From Agrocybe praecox (lineage: Eukaryota; Basidiomycota; Agaricomycetes; Agaricales; Agrocybaceae), in contig OZ024844.1 of the NCBI GenBank assembly GCA_964017145.1, positions 1,860,001 through 1,924,000 on the forward strand: a stretch of DNA of 64,000 nt, in the 5' to 3' direction. The notes under the pieces are model-generated. The model was not told the origin of the DNA and searched no databases. It was given only the letters and a program-made list of their open reading frames with translations. A program made the translations under genes and the position numbers. Below are positions 13,384 through 25,156 of the stretch, piece by piece; position 1 is the stretch's first letter, and each line of letters starts with the position of its first letter.

Positions 13384-14995
13384 TCAAAACCTGGGCGGCG
13401 CCGAGGAAGGGGGATACCGCATGGGTGATAACGTATATGACTGAGATGGGTGGATGTTTCCCCGGGCATACGGTCCAGCGTGGGTAAAGGGGGCGACGGT
13501 GTTCGGGCTGGGTGAGACTATAGGAGGCATTATGGGCGTTGTTCCTTTATCAACCGCCCGATATTTTTGGTAGCCCAGAAGAGTTGCGGATGGTGATGAG
13601 CCTACGTTTTTCCTGTCAATGTCGTAGATCACAAAAAGGAGTGTTTCATCGTCCACGATGATTTCTTGAGTGAGGACTACGGAATATGCTAAGAGAAGGT
13701 ATGAGAAAATGTTGGTAATATAGATAATGAATACTTACAAGGATCTAACCATCTGCATCTGCTGAGAGAAGATTCAGGTAAGGATGCGTTGACGGTGCCA
13801 ACATTGATATGAGTGACGTTTAGGCTCCCTGGCTCCTCTGAGATACAAGCACCATTGCTATACACTCTGGTGACGCATCTGCCAGTGGAACTCCACACCT
13901 GCTCCAGTGAAATCAGGCTTTGGAAGCCGTGGAACGTTGGTAACGTGCGCGTGTCAACCATTACCGGAACACCTAGTCGAATGCGGAGCGTAAACGGTGG
14001 CTGTACCGCTTGTGATGGCTGCGCAAAGGCGTCCACTTTTACCGAGAAAGGGGTCATCCCTTCAGCCTGGAGGAAGAGAGAAGTGACCTTGTTGCGGGGC
14101 CGTTGATGAGTTGGTGTGGTGCTTGTGTGGCGATTCATAATTGCAACACCGTCGGAGGATATCCTGCGCGACGGGTATGGGGCCGGAACCTGTACTGACA
14201 AGCCCGAATTACCCATGTACTTTGCTTGCTGCATAGCAAAATGGGAAGAGGAGTCTGGAAAGGAGGGCAACTGTTGAATGTATTCGCCGTTCGGTGATAT
14301 TGAAGGACTGCTGGAAGGATATGCAAGGTCGAGACCGGGCTGGACAATACCAAAGTCGGATGGATAGAGATTGGAATTTGGACGATGTTCTGGAGTTGGA
14401 GGAAACTCTGACTGAGAATCGGCTGGGGAGAAATTGGGGGAGACTGAATTTGAAGAGGGAAGGTCACGCTCATCCCAGTCAAAAGCAACGAGGTTATTGG
14501 ATTCATACTGATCCTCCAACTTGACAGGTGCGGCGACAGGAGACTCGCCGTCTGGGTATACTTCGTCACCACCAGCTACGAGATGGAATTCTAGGATAAA
14601 GGATTAGGGATAGTAGGAGAATAAGGAGAAAGCAGACGCACCTGCTTCGCCCTTCCACATGTTACGCAAAACCTGAATATGACTTGCGACCTGCTTCTTA
14701 GATCGCTCGATGCCATGCTTTTGGAGGTAATCTACGAGGTACTGGTTGCGCCATCGGCTGCGACCTCTTGACTGAGAGTAGGTAGCATAGGGAGAGTCCC
14801 AATATTCACGAAGGCCTGTCGGAAAAAGTGAGAATTACGCGTAGTAAAAAGGATCAGGAGAAACATACCCTGAACAAAGACCTTTTCGACAGCCTCTGGC
14901 CATACTTCTGTGCCACTTCCATCCTTGAGGAGCTTTCTGTGCTTGCGCTGGGGGGTTATTGTTGATTCGTGTTTCTTCATGGAAGGACGGGACAT
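13384..14995 (-). CDS. TEA/ATTS-domain transcription factor (Tec1/AbaA type)
   Basis: Sequence-specific DNA-binding regulator. From the ATG at 14995 (MSRPSMKKHESTITPQRKHR) the TEA domain spans three exons: GTEVWPEAVEKVFVQGLREY, then YSQSRGRSRWRNQYLVDYLQ and KHGIERSKKQVASHIQVLRN, the last being the recognition-helix region. The rest is a Ser/Pro/Tyr-rich, probably disordered activation region, followed by a beta-rich segment (about 14100-13750) that resembles the C-terminal part of fungal TEA proteins. The frame ends at 13384 with SAPPRF. Four introns are visible, with exons joining near 14585-14640, 14820-14870 and 13690-13740. Ascomycete relatives control filamentation (Tec1) or conidiation (AbaA); the role here is inference. 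Divergent from VPS23. Confidence 0.85.
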
Positions 14996-15285
14996 GGGGG
15001 AGGAAAGTTGAGAGCGGGATGAGGATGAGGAGGAATATATATGTAGGGGACAGCTATTTCGGGAGGGAGAGACAAGATCCGAGATTTGGCGGGTTTGGGA
15101 AAGAAAGAGCCACAGGTTTGGAGACAGCTATTAAGCACAGATCGGAGATTCAATCTCAGCTGTGCGGACGCAGCGGATGTCCTTTCAAATTCCCCAATCG
15201 GGCCAATTACCCATACCTTGGCGCGTTCCTTCCTAAAATGGCAACTGGTCCCAGTCATCCAGCCCGGACGGAATGCATCTCCGAC

Positions 15286-16827
15286 ATGTCCTCCTCTCTC
15301 ACTCTGAAATGGCTCAGACAGGCTGTCCAACCGTATCCCAACCAGCACCGCGTCTACGCTGATACTGAAGCCGTCCTCGCTCGCTTCAGCGCTTTCAGGC
15401 CAAAGTCGGATGTTTACAGTACTTGTTCTTTGCTTTATTATCTCTCCTATTACTGATCAAATACAGCATTCGACGATGGTCGCACTCAACTCTTGCTTTG
15501 TGTTCACGGTTTGCTTCCAATCTCATTCCGGGGCGCGTCGTATAATATACCGATGGCCGTGTGGGTGACGCGTGAATATCCTCGCCAGGCCCCGATTGCG
15601 TATGTTGTGCCGACAAATGACATCCTTGTTAGGCCCGGGCGATTCGTGGATGTCAGTGGGCGATGCAACATCGAGTATCTGCAGAACTGGGAGCGCAAAG
15701 ATGAGGTTTGTAAGGCAAACATAATCTTTTCTTACTTGTCATTCATGATTTCGTATAGGGATGTAGTCTTTCCGCCCTGTTCGAGGCCTTTCAGGATTAC
15801 TTTTCTCGCGAACCTCCGGTGTATTCGAAACCGAGAGAGGTCCCTGTCCCGTCGCACTCCCCACCACCGCCTCTTCCTTCAAAGGTCTGCATATCAAATC
15901 GGCGTCTAATTCGTTCAGGCTCATTTTTCATCTGCACAGCCTCTAATCGGTCACAGACTTCCTCCACCCCTCGCTTCCATCTCTCCTCCAGTTCCACCAC
16001 CACCTCCTGTCTTGCTACGTAGTCCTCCAGATCAACCTATTCCTACCTATATATCTCCTCCACCACCGCCTCCACCACCACCTCCTCTCATCCAACGGGT
16101 CATTCCAGATCTTCTTGATCAGGAAATAGTTTCCTCCTCGTCACCTTTCCCACCCCCACCTCCACGACCTCCTAATCCAGAACTCCTCCGGCTACAGTCC
16201 GAGGTCCACAACAAGTTTACTTCCGAGCTTAGTTCTCTTTCGCAAGCTCTTTCCCTTGATGCCGAACGCTTGCGGGCACAGCAGGCGGATCTTTTTGCCG
16301 GTGAGCCCGCTATTAAGGATGAGATGGCCCGTCTGGAGGCCGTTCGAGATGTCTGTCGTACCGTAGCAAATAGGACAAGACAGGCCGTGCAACAGGCTGA
16401 ATCCAATATTACCGAGTTACGCCGGAAAGGTGATCCAGAAGTAGATGAGCTCGTTTGTGCTACCAGCATAGTCCATAACCAGTATGTTTATTCTTTCTCT
16501 TGTCAAAAAACTTTTTTTTTCCTTCTTCCGTTTTCTCACTGACATCCTGATTGAAATCAATCAAGGCTTATCAATCTGATCGCGGATGATAATGCCATCG
16601 AAGATACAATTTACCACCTTCACCGCGCCCTCAACGCCGGTCGAATAGACTTGGAACGTTTCCTTAGAGTGAGCTATTTCAATTATGGTTAACTTTTACC
16701 CTCTCTCACACCTGTTTTTTCTCAGTCTGCCCGAGTTTTAGCGGAGGAACAGTTCATGAAACGCGCACTGATTGAAAAGATTCAAAGTAGTACGTCATCG
16801 TCTATGGCGGCCCCCGATTGGGCTTGA
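15286..16827 (+). CDS. vps23: ESCRT-I subunit Vps23/TSG101
   Basis: ESCRT-I component that binds ubiquitinated cargo and PTAP-type late-domain motifs at endosomes. The UEV domain reads WLRQAVQPYPNQHRVYADTE, then across the 15419-15466 intron VYTFDDGRTQLLLCVHGLLP, PISFRGASYNIPMAVWVTRE and NIEYLQNWERK. A Pro-rich linker with an unbroken run of ten prolines follows (about 16040-16090), then a coiled coil (SEVHNKFTSELSSLSQALSL onward) and the C-terminal steadiness box (DNAIEDTIYHLHRALNAGRI, DLERFLRSARVLAEEQFMKR). It ends at the TGA at 16825-16827. I chose the ATG at 15286 because MSSSLTLKWLRQ fits family N-termini; an in-frame upstream ATG at 15238 would add 16 residues. Complete domain set. Confidence 0.92.
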
Positions 16828-17998
16828 TCTCGTAAACCCACAAACCTGACTCGACTAAACTCGAGTGAGAACGATTGCAGGGGTGCTCCTATGTGATTAA
16901 CGTTACTTGCCACGCGTCCACAATGCATAGTTTTTGATTGACTCATTCGGGGCGTGATAATCGCGCGTTTACGACATGTATACCATTTTCTGCACACGCA
17001 AGTTCACTGAATGGAAGACATCGCACACTAAGTAGCCATTACAAAACCGAACCGACAAACAGACTTGTCATATTTGGATTACGGATGTGTTACAGGATAT
17101 ATTGATTCAGATTACCAAACCAATTGGCAAACGGCTCTGGTGTAAGCGCTAATTAGTAGTCCGGAGCGCTGATTAAGAATCGAGACGCCCAAGAACGGGA
17201 CCTTATGGACACCCGGACTCCTCGGCTAGATTATTCCCGGACGACCTGGACCCTGTACCATAGGTCCCTGGAACGGATACAAGCGCTCACCGAAAAAGCA
17301 CCTTGACTCTGAGCTTTGGACTTTGTTACCTCGGCCTTAAGACCCAAGAGTTGTGACCACATTGACATTGACACTCGTGTGCGCTGCAGCACCTTTCTTG
17401 GGTCTGCCAATCCGAGGGCTTGTGTGGCCCCTAGAAAACAAGGGGAGTCATAGCCACCCGGATACGTTGAAATTTGCTGTTGGAATTCCAGGGAGTGCAC
17501 CCTATTTACCTTAGCAGCACAAACTGTAAACAGAGAATAGAAATCTTACGACCTGCTACGGAGGTATTCGAAAACTTTCAAACGGCAGTGATCTATAGGT
17601 CGAAAAAATTTCTGACCCTGGATCAATAGATGTCCCATGTTCACCACATATATGACAGTGGAGATAAAAGTCGATCACGAGTTAAATGGGGTGCGTAACG
17701 CTCAAGAATCCCAGACAAACAAAGTGAGGAACAAAAAGGGTGGCTGCGTCGCCACATGCACATGTGCACCTTCACTCCCAGATATAGCCATGTCAGAGAA
17801 GTCCTCTTTAAGTTTTGATTATGATCACACAAACGGAAATAGAAAAAGAAAAAACAGTAGAGTAAACGAAAGAACAATAATTAAGCCAGCAAATCCATCA
17901 GCGCAACACCGACAACAATAATAGAAGAAACCCTATATACAGGCGTCCGCCAGAGACCGCTTTTACTAAAGTAGACTCGCGCGGACCCCAAAATGCTT
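16828..17998. other. 1.2-kb region without a supported gene
   Basis: This is the longest unexplained gap in the window. Open frames on both strands are short (under 100 codons) and carry no motif I recognise. An 11-bp near-direct repeat, AGCGCTAATTA at 17145 and AGCGCTGATTA at 17165, lies exactly 20 bp apart. The first form recurs exactly at 63508 in another gap. The right part (about 17880-17998) is probably the 3' UTR of the Src1 gene. Confidence 0.5.
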
Positions 17999-20776
17999 TC
18001 AATCGTCTTCGACTTCTTCCAGTGTCGTCCGTAAATCTTTTCTTCCCGGAGTTCTCCCAGAGCTTCCCACCCACCTCCAGACCCTTGTTTCATCTCCACC
18101 CTCGATCTCTTCTAGATTAGCTCTCACATTCGCATTGCTTTCCACCACGCGTTCGACCTTTTCCCATAGACGCCTTCTCGTCGGCACCGAGTGCTCGTCT
18201 TGCAACACAAGATCCCGCAATTGGATCGAGGACAAATATGGCGCAGGAGTCGTAAGGGGATCGGTATAATAGGACAACTCTTGATTTCTCAATGTGTCCA
18301 AAGCCACCTGGACGAGCCCCGCAACACGTTTGTTCTCCTTGTGTTTGGCAGCCATCCGCAGGCGTCCTGCTGATAACAGGAGGAGTAGCAACATGGAGCC
18401 TGTACAGAAAAGGAAAAAAAAGAAAGACAATATTCCTCCATGAGCCCCACGCTGACGCAAACAATAAAATAAAATATGATTCCGTACCCAATACGGTCGG
18501 GCGCCACGCAGTCCAGATTTCCCTTGATTTTACGGTGATTAGGCACTGTAAACTCATCTCAGGAGTTTTGTGCGCGAAGTACCGTTTCCCACTTATAATA
18601 ATAGGTCAACAAAGAATGACTCGGATATCATAAAACAGGGGACCTACTCTGCAGTTTCGCCAACGAAAACGCCGCCCCACTGAATCAATTGTTGAATAGC
18701 GGTATTGAATAGATCGTCAAGCTGCGGCAACAGAGCCGGCTATATTGTTGTTAGCGATCAGGGCCCATTATACACACATAGCGAGAAAACCATGCTCACA
18801 TCCATGCTCTTCCCGTACAGTTCTCTTAATTGATTTTCTTCAATACCCCATCTGATTGCCTCCTCCAAGTCTTCAACAGGAGTGAATTCAGTAGGAATAT
18901 CCCCATGGCAAATGCGATTCCCTCGTTCCTTTGCTAACCGCGACTCTATGGATTTTTCTAGAGAACCGATCTTTCTTTTCCTATGAGGATCCTCCAAGCA
19001 TCGGGGAGGTAGACCCACACTTCCGAATAGAGGTAGACCATCAACGACGGCTGAGACCGCCTTAAAGAAAGCCTCGCTCAACTGAGGTAGGTACGAAGTC
19101 GTAAGTTCTGATCTTGAAGGTGAAACAGGGATAAAAGCGAGCAAGATGTTGGGCTTCAACAAGTATCCAGAATCGCAATTGACGCCGAAATGATCGCAAG
19201 AGGCATAGTCGGGACAAGGTGTGCACGTTGCGGGATGGGGCATGGGAAACAAAGGCGGCAATCCACAATCCTCGACGAATTTCTCCACTTGTTCCATAGG
19301 TTCGGATGAGTTCTGCAGGAGCAACGCTCTCTTTTGGCATTCGTCTTTGGCAGCGCGTGCAGAAAGCAAATTTCTTAATGCACGACTACTGTTGCTACCT
19401 TTGTCGCAGAATCCTATAGAAGCGGATTCCACTTTATAATTGTATACTGCAAAGAGCAGAGCAGCGATGGCAGCCCATATTGAAAGGCGTATTAATCCCG
19501 TCAGAGGTCGTGAATATACTGGGGCAACAGGTGTTTCCGCAACAGTAAAGTCCTCAGACGCTATTTGAGATATAGCATCATCAATTTGACTTTCGCTATA
19601 CTTTTCAGACTCGGCTGCATGAACAGACTCTGGAGTACCAGCCGATCTACCAACGATGTCGGGAGCTGCATCGGGTACTTGCTGAGAATCAACTTCTGGA
19701 ATATCCTCAAGTTGATCGTTGGGTTCTTCGACTTTGGTATGCACCACTGGCGAAAACTCTCGAATGGGTGTAATTCGTGACTTGACCGCGAGTGGTGAAA
19801 AATTGTAGACCGGCAGTGGAGGAAGAGAAGGTTGAAATGGCGATTGCGGTGGAGAACGGGCAACATTATCCGGGAGATTCGGTGACCGTAGGGGAGACGA
19901 ATCATGCATCTGCGGAGGTGCAGAGGTTGATTTTCGAGTTTTCCGTGGTATTCCGCTGCCTCTGGAAGCTCTAGGGCGCACGGGGGTAGGCCTTGCTGGA
20001 GATGAATCCTCAGCTCCTGATTGAAAAATATTGTTGTCTTCCCATCCACTCTCTTCTGCTCCAGATAAAGCATTGGAAACACGACGACTCTGGACGCCAG
20101 CCGAAGACTGGAATGAGGTAAGTGAGTACAAGGACATCCCGGAGGGGTGGAACAACGAACGATTTTCTTCGTTCGGACAACTTTTTTAATAGGCAATTCT
20201 TCTTCGGGTTCACTCTCCTCAATTACCGTCACAGGCGGTGGTACAACCCTCCTGGAAGGTCCACCGCCGAGAGCAGGTTGAGCTGACGACCGACGTCGCT
20301 TAGGCTACATGGTACAATGATTAGCACCTACAGTAAACGATGGAAATCTTGACTCACTGGATCCGGTCGAGATGGTGAAGAGTCTTCATCCTTCGGTATT
20401 TGCGAAAGACGTCTAGAAGAACGCCTAGCTGTTGGAACCTAGCAAATACTCAATACCCGTCAAAGCATTGACTTGTAGTTAAATTTCTCACCTTTGACGG
20501 GACTAGAGGTTGACCTGTATGTCCATCCATGATTCCTTCCTCGCTAGCGAAGCTGTTTTCTCTCTTCATCCGTTCTTTCTTGAATTTAGCGGCTCTCGAT
20601 TTTACTTCATTAGTAAAAACTTGTACTAATTTGGCTTTCGTGTAGGGCTGCGGATAGGCAATATTATGATATCCAAGTACACCAAGTAGTTGTGGCACAG
20701 TTAGTGTTGCAGGGTCGAAGTCGGGTTCCAAGTATTCGCCCAAATTGATGATTTGGGAAGCGGTTAGACGAGACAT
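17999..20776 (-). CDS. src1: LEM/HeH-domain inner nuclear membrane protein (Src1/Heh1, Man1-like)
   Basis: Inner nuclear membrane protein that tethers chromatin and works with ESCRT-III in nuclear envelope repair. Order of parts: N-terminal HeH domain from the ATG at 20776 (MSRLTASQIINLGEYLEPDF, TVPQLLGVLGYHNIAYPQPY); basic and Ser/Pro-rich nucleoplasmic region with an RKTRKSTS block; first membrane span LIRLSIWAAIAALLFAVYNY (about 19.45 kb); Cys-rich lumenal segment (CTPCPDYASCDHFGVNCDSG); second span after a splice (VLGSMLLLLLLSAG, about 18.4 kb); and the Man1-Src1 C-terminal domain (SSIQLRDLVLQDEHSVPTRR, VESNANVRANLEEIEGGDET). It ends at 17999 with LEEVEDD. Both membrane spans and the C-terminal winged-helix region are present, so it is a full-length two-pass member. 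Confidence 0.92.
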
Positions 20777-21167
20777 GGCTGTCAAAAAGACAGTAACGTC
20801 AAAAAGCAACGTGAGGTATATCCAACAGGCTTTCTCCAAACGCAAGTAATGGGAAGCCTGAAGCTGAAGGCTGTATTAGATCGAGCCTCACTTTGTTTAT
20901 CTGTGACGCCTTGCATCATAAATCACGGGACCTAAGCGCACATTCAACGTGTTTATCACGTGTTGCTGGAGGCGCTGGGCCCTGGCGCGCGCCTGGCCCC
21001 AAGTATTTGGAACTCGGACTCATCGAAAAATACCAATAACAATAATTGGGGTAAATGATATAGCACTAATAACTATTACAGATATGAATATTAAATTCCA
21101 ACCAGAGATGTTTTCATTCCCCATGCCGGCCGCACTTCACAGTTAACATGTTGAAGTCATTGGATCC
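20777..21167. promoter_or_regulatory. Intergenic region with an E-box and a GC-rich palindrome
   Basis: This 391-bp gap lies between the start of the Src1 gene and the stop of the SQR gene. It holds CACGTG at 20957-20962 and the perfect 10-bp palindrome GGCGCGCGCC at 20984-20993, embedded in a short GC island in otherwise AT-rich DNA. The location fits the Src1 promoter. CACGTG is a typical bHLH site; no specific regulator can be named. Confidence 0.4.
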
Positions 21168-23001
21168 TTAAAATTCTGGCCTGGACAATCCTTTGGATCC
21201 AAACCATTGGCCGTTGATCTGAACGAACAAAATTAGATCATGATAGCAAACCAGAACTGATACCTTATCTTACCATGTAGTTCCAGTATGTGTATGGGAA
21301 GACATCCTATAAATGATATCAGTTTTGCCTTGAGAAAGATTCATAACGGATCCATACCTTTTTGAGATGGTAGAAGAATCTAGGACAGCGCGTCAATAAA
21401 GAATATTTAAATTTTCCATTAGAGAAGAGTAAAGTACCTGTTACTTTTGGCCTGATCGAAGATGTCGCCGAATGTCTCCTTGGGCTCGAGACCATATTTG
21501 AATTCGGCCAGCATCAGCTCGCCGTACCCAGTTAGTAGCTATTCAATCAATAGGATTAATAGTTAATACGATGCATACTTGTAAGAAGAGCGTGTAATGG
21601 AACTTACGGGACAACTCGTATACCCATCGTACGAGGCGTTCGAGACCTTTCCGGTGTCAATGAAAGAAAATAGGTTCTCAGTCAAGACAGGTGCTTGAGC
21701 CGTGATGGCAGCAGCAGTTTTTGAGGTTGGGAGAGAAGAGCAGTCACCAATGGCAAAGACATTGCCGAATTCGGGTTTTACATGTTGAAGGGTGGCTTTA
21801 TCGACAGGTACCCAGCCTGTAGCATCTGCAATTGGTGAACCAATGAACACATCCAGTGGGCCCATTGGTGGCGTAACGTGCAATAACGAATAGTCGACCG
21901 TTATACTGGATCCATCGTTTGCTTTCTTGAAGTTAGCTTTTCTATTGGCGGTGTCGATGGAAATTAGTTCATGTCCAAAATTGCCACCAACGCCACGCTC
22001 CTGCCTGAGAGCGTTTAATGCTTCCGAGTATTTTTTCACAGCAAACATGGTTGGCATTCCGGTATAAAAGTCAACGTCAATGTTCTCTAAGCGTCCTGTT
22101 CTTCGGAATCTATCCCATGCCATCCACATTATTTTTTGAGGAGCTAAACACGGAACCGCCGCGTTAGATTCGTACTTCATACCATACGGAGGTACAAAAT
22201 GTCTCTCACCTCCCGCGCATTTGATAATTCCAGAAGGTTGGGTGAAAACTGCCTTTCCCGATTCGAGGTTCTCGATATCAGTCCAAACCTTATCGCATGT
22301 TTTATACGAATAGATGGTTGATACTCCTGAGTTGGGGTCGTCTAGTGCTTCCGGAAGACCTTTGATAGCGTCGAACTTGGTCTTCAGCCCTGCAGCAACG
22401 ATGAGGGTGTCGTAAGCAATATCTCTTCCTGTGGTGGTGGTAACAGAAGATGAATCGGGAGAAAAGGCTTTGACGTTTTCGGCGATGTGGGCGATATGGC
22501 TTGGAATAAGGGAGGACAAGGGGCGACTGAAGTCAGACTTGTCGTTTAATCCTGCACCGACGAGAGTCCTGAGAAAGAAACGAATATGTTCAAAGTCCCA
22601 GTTATCATTCCATTGAAACGTACCATCCAGGCTGAAAAGTAAAGTAAAGTGGTTAGTAACAATTTATGAGGCCAATTGATTCTGCGGACCGACCTGGTAA
22701 TAATGGTTCTCTGCTGCATCGACTATACCGATATCTCCGCTGTTTAAGACCTTCCCCGCAGCTTTGAATCGATTGTAAATCTGCTGCGCAACGGATAATC
22801 CAGCAGATCCTGGTAGCAAAAAAGATTAGTCGGAAAAGTGGGATTGGCGCAATTACAATTACCTCCTCCAATAATCAGTACTTTAAATTTGTGGGGAGCA
22901 GAGTGCGTTGTTGCTGATCTTGCATTGAGAGGAGCCGCACTTTTAGACGCTAGACGAACTCCTCGAGATAGACCTGCGTTCAACATGATGGAGATATTCA
23001 A
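21168..23001 (-). CDS. Mitochondrial sulfide:quinone oxidoreductase
   Basis: FAD flavoprotein that oxidises H2S and passes electrons to ubiquinone at the inner mitochondrial membrane. From the ATG at 23001 (or 22986) comes an Arg/Ser/Ala-rich presequence, then the FAD site KFKVLIIGGG joined to a SAGLSVAQQIYNRF block by splicing. HYYQPGW follows across another intron. The main exon has IKCAG joined by a 66-nt intron to APQKIMWMAWDRF, holding the first redox Cys, and YDGYTSCPLLTGYGELMLAE with the second Cys across an intron. The C-terminus reads YPYTYWNYM-like, in full FPYTYWNYMINGQWFGSKGL, ending in RPEF with the stop at 21168-21170. All expected family blocks are present. The only neighbour with a related role is SDH1, 25 kb away, so there is no cluster. 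Confidence 0.92.
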
Positions 23002-23370
23002 GGAAAAGGTTAATTTTGGTGAGAAAGTAAACCCTGCCCGGATGCCGAATCGCCTCAGAATATCGTCATGATGATGTGATAAACAATATTGTCAGGGCTA
23101 CAATCACAACCGTACAAACTGGTCGTTGTGATTGCCATGGGACGATTTCTCCTGAAAGGTGGCAGAAAAGGGAGTCGTATAACGACAGTAGCTGCCACAC
23201 ATGATCTGACTGGTCATTTGTGTTGTATATTTGTACCTCAATCACGACGCTGCCTTTCTTGCTTCCGAGTCTTTTCTTCCATCTTCTACGAGTGCCGTGC
23301 ACTGAGGCCAGCAGGGATCTGGCTCGTTTTATTGTTGCTATTCCGGTCTAGCTAGTTCTACACCGGCAGT
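23002..23370. promoter_or_regulatory. Divergent spacer between SQR and the Mso1-like gene
   Basis: This 369-bp spacer separates two divergent starts. It contains short open frames with no family motif, and I see no clear TATA box. It should contain both promoters. Confidence 0.4.
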
Positions 23371-24418
23371 ATGTCTTCTTCTCGTCGTGCGCCTATTGGG
23401 CTTCCCAGTAACCCTCGAAGTTCCCCACGACTGGCGGGACCAGTCGCTCCCAACAATCACGCTGAACACCGTCGAGCGGCCTCATCCCAGCTTCCATCGC
23501 GTCCTATCAATTCAAGTATGCGACGAGACCCGAGGCCCCTCGCAAAGATGGATAACAGGATAGATGGCAATGAAAGTGTTTATCCATCGCACCAACGAAA
23601 CGATCAACAACTAGAAATTGGAAACCCACGCCTTTCTGGAGGATCTTTTACGACATCGTCTTCGTCTTCGTCTGAGACATCTTCATTCTGGGCAAGAGGA
23701 AACCACAGTCGAGCTTCATCAAGAACAACAGTCCGCAGCGATGAGGATTTGAACGAGCGATACTCAGAATTGAAGCAAGAAAACCGACCAAATAATTCGC
23801 AAATCGTCACGTAAGAATGATATCTATCTTTCGGGTGGATTTATGTTGATTCGCCTTCTTTTTCAAAAAAAGTTCTTCGCATACGGAATCAGGTTATGTT
23901 TGGAACCGAGTTACGGAAGTCGCCAATGTTCTAACCCAAGAGGTGACTCGCGTATGGGCGGCAGGTCTGGGAACTGCAGATGTAACTTCTGAAGGTACTC
24001 TTCAATACCATGTGTCATTGTGTTCTTCTCCACTTACTGCTATCCAGAGGACGACAGTCATTTAACTCGTGTTATGAGGGCTTATCATCTTTCCAAAGCA
24101 CGAACGCCCAGTGAGCTTCCTGATTGGCTGTTTAGCGCAAGAGAGAGAGGACTGGGCCAAGGGCGCTTCGAATCTCATTCACATAACGACCAGGAAAGAT
24201 CGAGCGTTGCCCAGAAAGCTGAGCAGGAACGATATAAGCGAGCAGATATATATCATCCCGACCCCCATATCAGGACCGGTATACGAACCAAGGACATGAA
24301 TAATCTTTCGGAGAATACGACACCAATTGTTGGTCAAGCGAAACTATCTGGCACGGATCGTTTGAAACAGATGCGTAGCTTGCGGCAGAACGTCAGCGTT
24401 CCCAGTAACCGATTTTAA
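23371..24418 (+). CDS. Mso1-like exocytosis protein (tentative)
   Basis: Probable regulator of exocytosis by family resemblance only. Exon 1 (23371 to about 23812) codes for a Ser/Arg/Pro-rich, likely disordered N-terminus with a run of serines. Exon 2 (about 23874-23993) gives GYVWNRVTEVANVLTQEVTR followed by VWAAGLGTADV, an amphipathic helix. Exon 3 gives DDSHLTRVMRAYHLSKARTP followed by SELPDWLFSARERGLG. The pattern of an amphipathic helix followed by HLTxxxRAYHxxKA and an LPxWLF block resembles the Sec1-binding region of Mso1 proteins, which bind Sec1 and membrane at sites of vesicle fusion. I could not confirm this by search; the alternative is a lineage-specific protein. The frame ends at 24418 with VSVPSNRF. 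Confidence 0.5.
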
Positions 24419-25156
24419 ATAAATGTCACTGGGTCAATGTAATCTGTTGGAACAGAGTAGACCAATTATAACCCCTGCTTGGACCTATAAAAAAACAGGA
24501 AGAATAATTATAGACAGGGCAAACAGCAAACTGCGATCCTTCACCAAGCAACGAAGGTTTGCCGAAGGATGGAGAGCAACGGAGGCAGATGGCTGATTGG
24601 CTGAGTGAAAATACTACAGTAACCAGAGTCAGACCGAACTGCCCATCAACGTTCAAGCACCAAGAGCCCTGTAGCTCTAGCCTCTCGATATTGTGTGGCT
24701 AAGATGCTGTGTTGATCTTGAGTCGAAATCAGAGTATCTTTTCTGATGACAGCGGCAGCATGCAAGGAGGAGCTGAATGGACCCAACACCTTGGGTCAGC
24801 ATCATTTCCCAGGTGGACTGTTACCATGGAGGTTTTTCACACTCAGAGTCGAATAAATACCAGCATGACAGACAGGTCCCTCACCTTTCCTTCGGCCGTC
24901 TCTTTCGTCTCCCTCTTTCGTTCTTTTTTTCCGTCTTTTTTTTTCCGTCGAGTTGATCTTCGACCTTGTCAATCCTTCGTTCATTCGAGGTATGTTGTTT
25001 CGTTGTCCTCTCTCAACAAAAATTATCTCATTATTCTTTGTAGATCATCCTCTTTGACAGAGCCTAAGTAGCAGTCCTCAGGAAGGTCCCCATATTCATT
25101 TTCGTTAATCGACAAAAGCATTTTTCACGGTCTTTCTTTAATAATCTTATTCTATA
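24419..25156 (+). promoter_or_regulatory. Promoter and probable 5'-UTR intron of the cupredoxin gene
   Basis: Upstream of the secreted cupredoxin lies a strong pyrimidine tract (about 24886-24950, C/T with runs of T), a hallmark of well-expressed fungal genes near the transcription start. It is followed by a probable 5'-UTR intron at 24990-25043 (GTATGT donor, TTTGTAG acceptor, 54 nt) that ends 113 bp before the ATG. The left part also contains the 3' end of the Mso1-like gene. Intron call by splice consensus only. Confidence 0.45.

Noticed and set aside
17231..17500. 89-codon minus-strand frame in the 1.2-kb gap
   Set aside because: No motif, no upstream splice partner, and composition unlike neighbouring genes.
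17881..18099. Minus-strand frame ending in a hydrophobic tail after the Src1 gene
   Set aside because: The conserved Man1-Src1 C-terminus lies in another frame ending at 17999.
19561..20232. 223-codon minus-strand frame overlapping the Src1 gene
   Set aside because: Only its first part is real Src1 exon; after that it shifts register against the 465-codon frame that carries the membrane span and the Cys-rich lumenal region.
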